Assembly (NCBI GenBank): GCA_013399305.1
Contig: VXAI01000087.1
Span: 1,551,102-1,615,101 of the forward strand
Direction: 5' to 3'
Source: Rostratula benghalensis
Lineage: Eukaryota; Chordata; Aves; Charadriiformes; Rostratulidae
DNA: 64,000 bases
The notes beneath the pieces are model-generated. The model did not search any database. It worked only from the letters and a program-made list of their open reading frames with translations, and was not told the origin of the DNA. Below, in pieces: positions 12,225 to 64,000 of the stretch; the stretch's first letter is position 1; each line of letters opens with the position of its first letter. Position numbers and translations under genes: made by a program.

Positions 12225-13979
12225 TGGGAATGATAACCCTTCCTTTATTTAAATAAAATGAGGGAAGGGTTTTTAACTCCCAAAGGTTTGCCAACAGTAC
12301 ATTTCTTCTGAGGACAGGGTAAACTGTTTGTCACCTTTGCTGCTGGAAGGGAAGCACAACAGCATTAGTGTTTGCTAGCGGGCAGGCCGGAAGAGAAAGG
12401 AAGTTACAGTCAGGTTTTAATGCTTTCCCGAGTTCTCCTCATGGGCATTTATGAATAATTATTCATCTGAAATAAGTGTAAGTCAAATTTCATACTGCTT
12501 CTCCTGATATTTTGAAGGGCTAGCAGCTAAACTTCCATTTTCCTTTTGCAAAAGTGTGTTCTTAAAACCCTGCCCACAACGGAGCACGCCCAGAGCTTAT
12601 TTAAGGTGTAATTTCTCACGATACCTAGAAGAGCCTCATTTGTGTACCAGTTAGAAGATAATTCATAATCTAAATAATCAATCTGCAATGTAAACAAGTA
12701 GTTATTTTCTCCCGTGTAATAATGGTGAGTAATGACGCTGATGATTCCATATTCTGCTTGAGTTCATTAAATGTAATTCTTCAGTCGCAAAGGCAGCAGG
12801 CATTCTCTGATGGACTTCCTTTGAACTACATTCAAATGAGTGGAGTAACTGAGATTCCTGATGGAGATCTCAGCCATTTCCCTCATTTTCTTAATAGCTT
12901 CCGCTATTTGCATACTCAACTCCATTTAATGATTTGCTATTTAAAATAAATTCATTTCCCCAAACCTTCCTCTCCCTATCCAAACCAAACTTATTTACAT
13001 TTATGGCAAATGCTTCTCAGCAAGTAAGTTGTAAGAAAAAAAAATAATAAAAAAATCCAAGATGTGGTGGTATGAAGAGAGCAAGTATTTAAAATTTTGC
13101 ATTCATTTGCTTTTCGAATTTCCTTCCAAGATGCTCTACAGGGAGGAAAACCTTAAAGGTTTTAAACACCCTTTCAAACATTTTTTGTTCTTTCCTCTCT
13201 TTTATACAAGGGACCTCCTTTGCCCAGTGAATTCCTTCATAACTTTTACCTAGTAATTAGATGAAATTGCATGCCGCTCCCCCCAAGAAAGTAAAGGAAA
13301 TACAGTCTTTTACTTCAAATATTTTATGAATGCAGGATTACAAGAAATGTTATTAGTCAAAATGCAGGGCTATCAAAGCACTGAACCAAGGATGCTGGCA
13401 TCAGTTTGCCTACCATTTTGTACGTGGAAAAAAAGAAAAGACACTATGTCTACGGGTAAGAGGCATCACTAATGCATCATGAATTACTCTGGTCAACCAG
13501 CATCACCTCTGCTGCTTGGTGCACGTTCTAAGTCCTGAAAATAATCCTCATATTAATAGTTTGAGATGAGAGAATGGAACAAAACCACTCTTAAAACAGG
13601 AAAAGTTTTTTGTTTTGCTCTTATGGAGGTAACACCGAAAACTAAACCCAAGATCTTACAATTTAGCAGCCACTTTAACACTTGTTAGGTAGCCTTCACA
13701 CCAGGAGCATGCACACAGCCGCCCTTCTTGCTTGAAACTGAGGGCTGTCGGTTAATTCAAGTCATCGTTTTCTCACCTTCTTCCATTAACCTGTTGAACT
13801 GGATGTCCACCATAGGAAAAAGAAAATTAAATGATCTTAAGTGTAGCAGACAAATACAGATCACACCAAGAAGCTAACACTCAGGAGTTGTCATAGTAAG
13901 GGATAACAATAATAATAATAAAAAAAAAATTAAATCAGTCTTTTCTGTGCATATTATTCATTTGAAAGGTCCCAGGGAA
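12225..13979 (-). other. MAP3K7: Probable MAP3K7 3' UTR
   Basis: AT-rich sequence with no interspersed repeat that I recognise, running from the stop codon to the first clear minus-strand AATAAA. The lower limit is a guess set about 20 bases past that signal. A minus-strand ATTAAA at 12925-12930 could end a shorter transcript, and another AATAAA at 11262-11267 a longer one. The absence of CR1 here, against several copies just below, fits a constrained transcribed tail. Confidence 0.5.
12244..12249 (-). terminator. Candidate MAP3K7 polyadenylation signal (AATAAA)
   Basis: TTTATT on the plus strand reads AATAAA on the minus strand, 1.73 kb past the stop. It is the first canonical signal met when scanning downstream of the stop. 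The sequence beyond it is only moderately GU-rich, so the cleavage site is uncertain. Confidence 0.4.
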
Positions 13980-58404
<44,425 letters not shown>

Positions 58405-58437
58405 CCCTCCTCTTTCACCTGGGGGAGGAGAGGCCGG

Positions 58438-59106
58438 NNNNNNNNNNNNNNNNNNNNNNNNNNNNNNNNNNNNNNNNNNNNNNNNNNNNNNNNNNNNNNN
58501 NNNNNNNNNNNNNNNNNNNNNNNNNNNNNNNNNNNNNNNNNNNNNNNNNNNNNNNNNNNNNNNNNNNNNNNNNNNNNNNNNNNNNNNNNNNNNNNNNNNN
58601 NNNNNNNNNNNNNNNNNNNNNNNNNNNNNNNNNNNNNNNNNNNNNNNNNNNNNNNNNNNNNNNNNNNNNNNNNNNNNNNNNNNNNNNNNNNNNNNNNNNN
58701 NNNNNNNNNNNNNNNNNNNNNNNNNNNNNNNNNNNNNNNNNNNNNNNNNNNNNNNNNNNNNNNNNNNNNNNNNNNNNNNNNNNNNNNNNNNNNNNNNNNN
58801 NNNNNNNNNNNNNNNNNNNNNNNNNNNNNNNNNNNNNNNNNNNNNNNNNNNNNNNNNNNNNNNNNNNNNNNNNNNNNNNNNNNNNNNNNNNNNNNNNNNN
58901 NNNNNNNNNNNNNNNNNNNNNNNNNNNNNNNNNNNNNNNNNNNNNNNNNNNNNNNNNNNNNNNNNNNNNNNNNNNNNNNNNNNNNNNNNNNNNNNNNNNN
59001 NNNNNNNNNNNNNNNNNNNNNNNNNNNNNNNNNNNNNNNNNNNNNNNNNNNNNNNNNNNNNNNNNNNNNNNNNNNNNNNNNNNNNNNNNNNNNNNNNNNN
59101 NNNNNN
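58438..59106. other. Assembly gap (669 N)
   Basis: An unbroken run of N starting 33 bases upstream of the MAP3K7 start codon. Flanks are very GC-rich, and the right flank has a CCGCCT tandem tract at about 59129-59149. Open reading frames drawn across this gap are meaningless. Confidence 0.99.
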
Positions 59107-62100
59107 CGCAGCCGCCGCCGCTCCGGTTCCGCCTCCGCCTCCGCCTCCCGCCGGGTGTTGGCGGGATAGGTGGGGGAGATGTTGCCCTTGTCTTCAGCTG
59201 GGGCTGGAGGGGCAGGTGGGCCTTCCCAGGGGTTGAGGGGTCACCCGGGGCCCGGCGAGCTCCCCTTCTCGCCGCCTTAGGGCCCTTCCTCTCTGCGGGA
59301 GGCCGGAGGGGGTAGAGGCACCCGGCGGGGCCCGGGCGGGTCCCCACCGCGCTTTAAGCGTGTGTGAATGGGGGGCAAGCGCGTCTCTAGTGCTGGGTAT
59401 GCCTTTCCGCGTTTTCTAACGTGTCCATATGTATTTCTCCAGGGGAAGAGGTGTACATATGGGGGACACGCGTCTTGGGGTGCTTTTTCTCTGCAGGGCC
59501 TGTTCTCTTGAGGGGGAAGCTGGTGCGGGAAGGTAGCAGGGGAGGGGAGGATAATTAAGCAAAATATGTGAACACCTAGCAATAAAGACTCGGTAGTGAA
59601 AGTATACCTTAGCTCCTTCCTCTCCAATCCCTAGCTAATGGGAATCTCGCCCCCCTTTTCCAGGAGCTGGTGCTGGCTGGTGACTTTTGGCTGGGGCAGC
59701 ACATCAATGGCTCAGGCTGAGGCTTCAGGGCGGCCCATGGTGGGAAACCGGTTCTGGGACAACTAAATAGAGATGCTCTGTTTCACCCAAACAGCTGTGC
59801 TTTGTTTCGATGTGTTTAGCCACGGGGCTATATAAAAAAAGTTATGTTATTGTACAACACTATTAATAGTATGCAATTTTAGTAGAACTAGTAAGCTTTC
59901 CTAGATCTTCCTCCACTAAAATGCTCATGAATATCTGTACCTCTCTCACAGTGAAGTCTTGTAAATGGGAGACAGAGCAGGTTTACAGAGCTAACCTGAG
60001 AAAAGCCACTTAAGCAATTAGCTAGCAAAGAGAAGATCAAGGACAGGCTCTCATTTTAGGTTGTTTGCTCCCCTATTGCCTTTTTCTGTCAGCTGTAGTA
60101 ATTTGTCCAAGATTTCCAGATGCCTGGCAATCCAGAAATCCCAGACAAGCAGTCATGGTGCCTGCTGACTGTGTTGCAAGCAAGATGAAACTAGTCTCCA
60201 GAACAGGTTGGGTCGGTGCAATTACATTGTGCAAATGATCTGTGTGCACTTAGGGAACAGACCTGTGTCCTGCATCCATCGAGTTCCTGTTGCTTTTTGA
60301 GTTTCTGATGTGATTTCTGAAAGATGGAAAGAGGCTACTGTTAGATATGGGAATGTTCTAGGTACCACAAAATCAGGCTAATATCTGCTTTATCCAGCAA
60401 TGGTATTATTCAGAGCCCCTAGTTTCTCGGAGGTTATACATAGGTTTGGATTTTCATACTGACCCTGGTGCTCCCCAGGTATGTAGTGTCTGGATGACTT
60501 AGATCTAGCATCAGCCTATACCCAAAGTTGCATTTGAGTTTTGTTTTTAATATGCATCTTGATCATACTGGGACACAGAGTCACGAAGAACCACACCTTT
60601 ACCTGGACCTGATGACTTCTCAAAGGAATGTGTTACCACTTTTGCACAAGCAGCTGCTACTGTCTCGGCTGCTGAGTGTGCAATATACAGAGTTTTGGAA
60701 GGTGTTTGGATTTCTGAGATACTGAGAAACTTCAGATCAGATCAAACTGGACTCTCAGAGAAATTGATAGTGATGGATGAATTGCTTCAGTTCTCTGAAC
60801 ACCTTTAAAACCGAGATTCAAGGCAGCCAACACATAAAGTCAGCTGAAGCCAAAGAACCAGTAGTGAATGAAAAAAAAAAAAAAAAGATGGGACAAAATC
60901 TATCACTGCTGGCCTTGAGCTTGGAGTCAGGGAGAATTCTGAACTTAAGACTTCTCATTTTCTTCTTTTGGACATGCACGTTATGCATTGGAGAAGGTGA
61001 AGTGCTTTAGTGTAAGAAGGCCAGATGGGTGGTGTTACTTTAGGCAGCAGTTGGTGATATCTAGTAAAAGTAACTGTATATTTATCTTTTTGTTATTTTT
61101 CACAGACCTCTATTGAGGGTATACACCAGGCAAGTGACAGTTGTAGCCTTCTATATTGTAGTGGTGAGATTTTTCCATTACCTTTATTACTGTTTTTTTT
61201 GTTGTTGTTGATGAGAATTAAGAGTGCAGAGGAGAGCATTCCAATTATAGCTGCCTCTAAGGTTCATTTCCTTTCAGGAATTGATGTAGAAATATGTATC
61301 TCAAAAATAATGAGTTCTCTCTTCGTGAAGGCAGTCTCATCATCATTATCAAAATGTCACTGTCGTGAAGATCAGGTGGAGTTTTTAAGGATGTGGTACT
61401 TTTGATGTCACATCTTTTTTTCGTTTTCTGACTGACACAGTCTTAATTAGCTATGTTGGGGACTGGGTATAGCTTGTACAACCCTAAAATAGAATACTTT
61501 AAATATTTATTCAACAAACACATTTGAAGGGTAAAGGGGAAAAAGAAACCAACCAGCTGCACCCACCACAGGCTGTGTTTATCTTGGAGAAAAGCTGCTC
61601 TGCTTTCAAGAAGAAAAACTTAGAACTGTGGAAACCTGTGTTTTGTATCTCCCTTACCTGTCTCTACCATTGGGAGAGGGAGGTTGTGCTCCTGGGAAGG
61701 TGGCCACTTCAGGATTGTTGGAATTCTTGGGATACTATGGTCAGAGCTTGCACAAATGCTCAAACCTGAGGTAACTGCTTCGGGGCTGTTTGTAGCTCCT
61801 GTCACAGAGCAGCTTTAAGCGCTGTATTTTTTTCAAGTGATTAGGCAGTAGGTCTTAGGCAAAATATAAAGTAAGTCTAAAGGGCCAGTTTAACAGACCT
61901 GAGGTTTAGCCCAAACATCTCAGCTAAAATTTATCCAATATATACAGAATCTTAGAGCGTAGAATTTGGGCACATTTTCGTGAGCGCAGACAAATGTGCA
62001 AACCTGGCTACCCCGTGTCCAGTTCCCTGGCTACCCTCTTGTTTGCTCCCGGCTGAAGCAGGTTGCAACGTGATGTGTGCCAGATTTCACTGTGAATCTC

Positions 62101-62419
62101 AATTTCACCGATTCTGTCTTCCGTTAGTGGTTTGCAAACTCTTGCAAAGCAGCACAAAGTTGTCTTCTGCCAAATACACTGAAAAAACCCCAATGTGCTT
62201 CATGTTTTCTTATTACTTCTTTCCCTTTCTGGTAAGAGTTCCTGCACTGTGTAAAGTCTTCTAAAAAGTTATAAATTGCTTCAACTGCTGTGTGCCTTAT
62301 CATTTGTAATAAATGGCATGTATAAAAAAACCAAAGCCTTGTGAAATACATGCTGCTTTGCTAAATACTAGACACAACTGTATGCAAGGAACTGTATTTA
62401 CTTCAGTAAAAAGGAAAAA
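59107..62419. other. Upstream flank of MAP3K7
   Basis: The first ~250 bases are CpG-island shoulder; then AT-rich sequence with no gene that I can support. A plus-strand AATAAA lies at 59581-59586. An A-run is present at about 60870-60885. Short open frames have no recognisable features. Confidence 0.65.
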
Positions 62420-62672
62420 GTTCTCTCAAAGAGGGTAGATTTAGATCAGATATTAGCAGGAAATTCAATCCTGTGAGGGTGGTGAGACAATGGAACAGGT
62501 TGCTCAGAGAAGCTTTGGATGCCCCATCCCTAGAGGTGTTGAAGGCCAGGATGGATGGGGCTTTGAGAAACCTGGTCTGGTGGGAGATGTCCCTGCCCAG
62601 GGCAGGGGGGTTGGAACTTGATGATCTTTAAGGTCATTTCCAACAAAAACCATTCTATGGTTCTGTGAATGT
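62420..62672 (+). mobile_element. CR1 LINE fragment upstream of MAP3K7
   Basis: Includes GATTTAGATCAGATATTAGC, GTGAGACAATGGAACAGGTT, GATGCCCCATCCCTAGAGG and GGGGGTTGGAACTTGATGAT, ending TTCTATGGTTCTGTGAATG. 5'-truncated, otherwise well preserved. Confidence 0.92.
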
Positions 62673-63099
62673 TATGGGAACTGAAATGCTCACAATTGTT
62701 TCTGAACCTTATTTTGTGCATACTAGACCTCTCAAAGTTTAGAAGGGTGTAAAAACTGATACAGGCATCTAAGGATCTGCTCTCAGTAGGCTTTAAAATA
62801 AAATGTGAAGGAGAGAATAATAAAGAGCATGGAGGTAAATGGAATTAAATGTCACATCTTTTTAATCAAAGGTAGATTATATCGGATTAACAAGATCATT
62901 TTTGATAAATTCTGTGATATTTTTAGGCAAACGGAATGGATAGAAATATTCAATCTTGATTGTATTTGATATATTGCCTTGTGGGAAATTATTAATTAAC
63001 TTGGACACGATAAGAATCATTAAAAGAACTGAAAGTGGGAAAGGAGAATGGAGGAGTAGTCAGAAGACCTCGGGGACTATCTAAAGGGAAGTATTGGAA

Positions 63100-63990
63100 T
63101 GAAGTTACTAATTTTTTTAAGATTCACTTTCGAGAGCAGCTGTGTTCATCTTAATAATTTCATTAATGATGTTGATAAGAGAATTAGGAAAGTAACAGCG
63201 ATTCTGGTGATGGAAGTTTAGACAGCATAGTTAGTGGCGAGGAGGATAGGAATATCAAATGGGCAAAATTACATGACTCCAAGGATAAGAGAAATTAAGT
63301 GGCAAATATTTAAAATATTAGAGTGCAAGTTCATGAATTAATTTGGAACTCATAACATCTTGTTACCCTGTAACAGACTTATTGGGGAGAGATGAAGAAG
63401 AATATGACTTGCGTGTTTGAACTGGTTATAGGAAGACTATGAGTCTTGTAGATAACGCCCCTAGAAAAAAGTGCAAGCTTATGTATCCTGTAAGATACAT
63501 CCGATAAAGCTGTACAAGGTTATGTGGCCCTCATCTGAAAGATTCTACAGTGTTGGTTATCTGCTTCCCAAGAAAAATAAATTGACACCCAACTAGCTGC
63601 AGAGAAGAGCTAAAAATATGTTGAAGATAAGAGGGGACTTACCACAGAAGAGAAAATAAAACAACTTGACATGTTTAATCCTGCAAAACGAAGGCTGAGA
63701 GGAAGTATGTTGCCTCTTTTTAAAGAGATTTGGAAAGATAAAGGTATTGGGGAGGTAAACAGTACGGATGGAAAAGTGATGTTCAAGTGAAAGGAAACTT
63801 CTTTTGGCACAGGATTCCTGTTAATGTGTACAGATTGGAAACCTGCAAAAGGTTTCTCACCATCAGGGTGAAAGTCACTTCACTGATGGGTGCCTGATCA
63901 GTGAAATCATGTACTTCTCATAACTGTGAGAGCAGAATACTGTATTGCTGACCTAAGGAGGTCTCTTCCAATCATGTGTCGGCCAAGCAA
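63100..63990 (+). mobile_element. Ancient, decayed CR1/L3-like LINE
   Basis: At about 63150-63190 the plus strand translates to FINDVDKRI, resembling the FINDLDxGIE motif near the active-site region of CR1-clade reverse transcriptase. Further on are weak echoes of CR1 order (TATGTGGCCCTCATCTGAAA, AACGAAGGCTGAGAGGAAG) and a terminal GGAGGTCTCTTCCAATCATG. No long open frame survives. The left boundary is uncertain and the element may run past the window. Confidence 0.55.
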
Positions 63991-64000
63991 GTGCTATTGA

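Overview
The window is vertebrate nuclear DNA, almost certainly from a bird. It is AT-rich and intron-dominated. It carries about a dozen CR1 LINE fragments of the type that fills bird genomes, on both strands. It contains one protein-coding gene, split into 17 coding exons on the minus strand. That gene is MAP3K7 (TAK1), the TGF-beta-activated MAP3 kinase that relays TGF-beta/BMP, IL-1, TNF and Toll-like receptor signals to NF-kB, JNK and p38. I found no bacterial-style operon, CRISPR array, tRNA or rRNA, and no new multi-gene system.

Layout. Positions 1 to about 12.2 kb are intergenic sequence downstream of the gene, with seven CR1 pieces and no supportable gene. From about 12.2 to 13.98 kb is the probable MAP3K7 3' UTR. 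From 13,980 (stop) to 58,404 (start) lie the 17 coding exons. Every junction is a GT-AG pair and every reading phase closes, giving 1,845 coding bases and a 614-residue protein. Intron 1 is about 11 kb and introns 12 and 13 about 6.4 and 5.5 kb. Exon 1 lies in a CpG island that is broken by a 669-base run of N (58,438-59,106), which must hide most of the 5' UTR and core promoter. From 59.1 to 64.0 kb is upstream intergenic sequence with a CR1 copy and a much older, decayed CR1-like LINE at the end.

Protein. Exons 1-8 encode an intact kinase domain. It has the glycine-rich loop, Lys53, alpha-C Glu67, gatekeeper Met94, HRD at 144-146, DFG at 165-167, the activation-loop Thr/Ser sites and APE. 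Exons 9-15 encode the Ser/Thr-rich linker, which differs most from the mammalian protein as I recall it. Exons 16-17 encode the C-terminal coiled coil that binds TAB2/TAB3. The two exons known to be alternatively spliced in mammals, 12 (81 bases, in frame) and 16 (116 bases, frame-shifting), are both present with those sizes.

The points most worth a second look are splice-related. They are a microsatellite that forms the exon 6 donor, a tandem NAGNAG acceptor on exon 13, and a weak donor on cassette exon 12 with a same-strand CR1 about 140 bases beyond it. Also notable are a shortened N-terminus lacking the mammalian polyserine tract and an expanded linker in exons 10-11.
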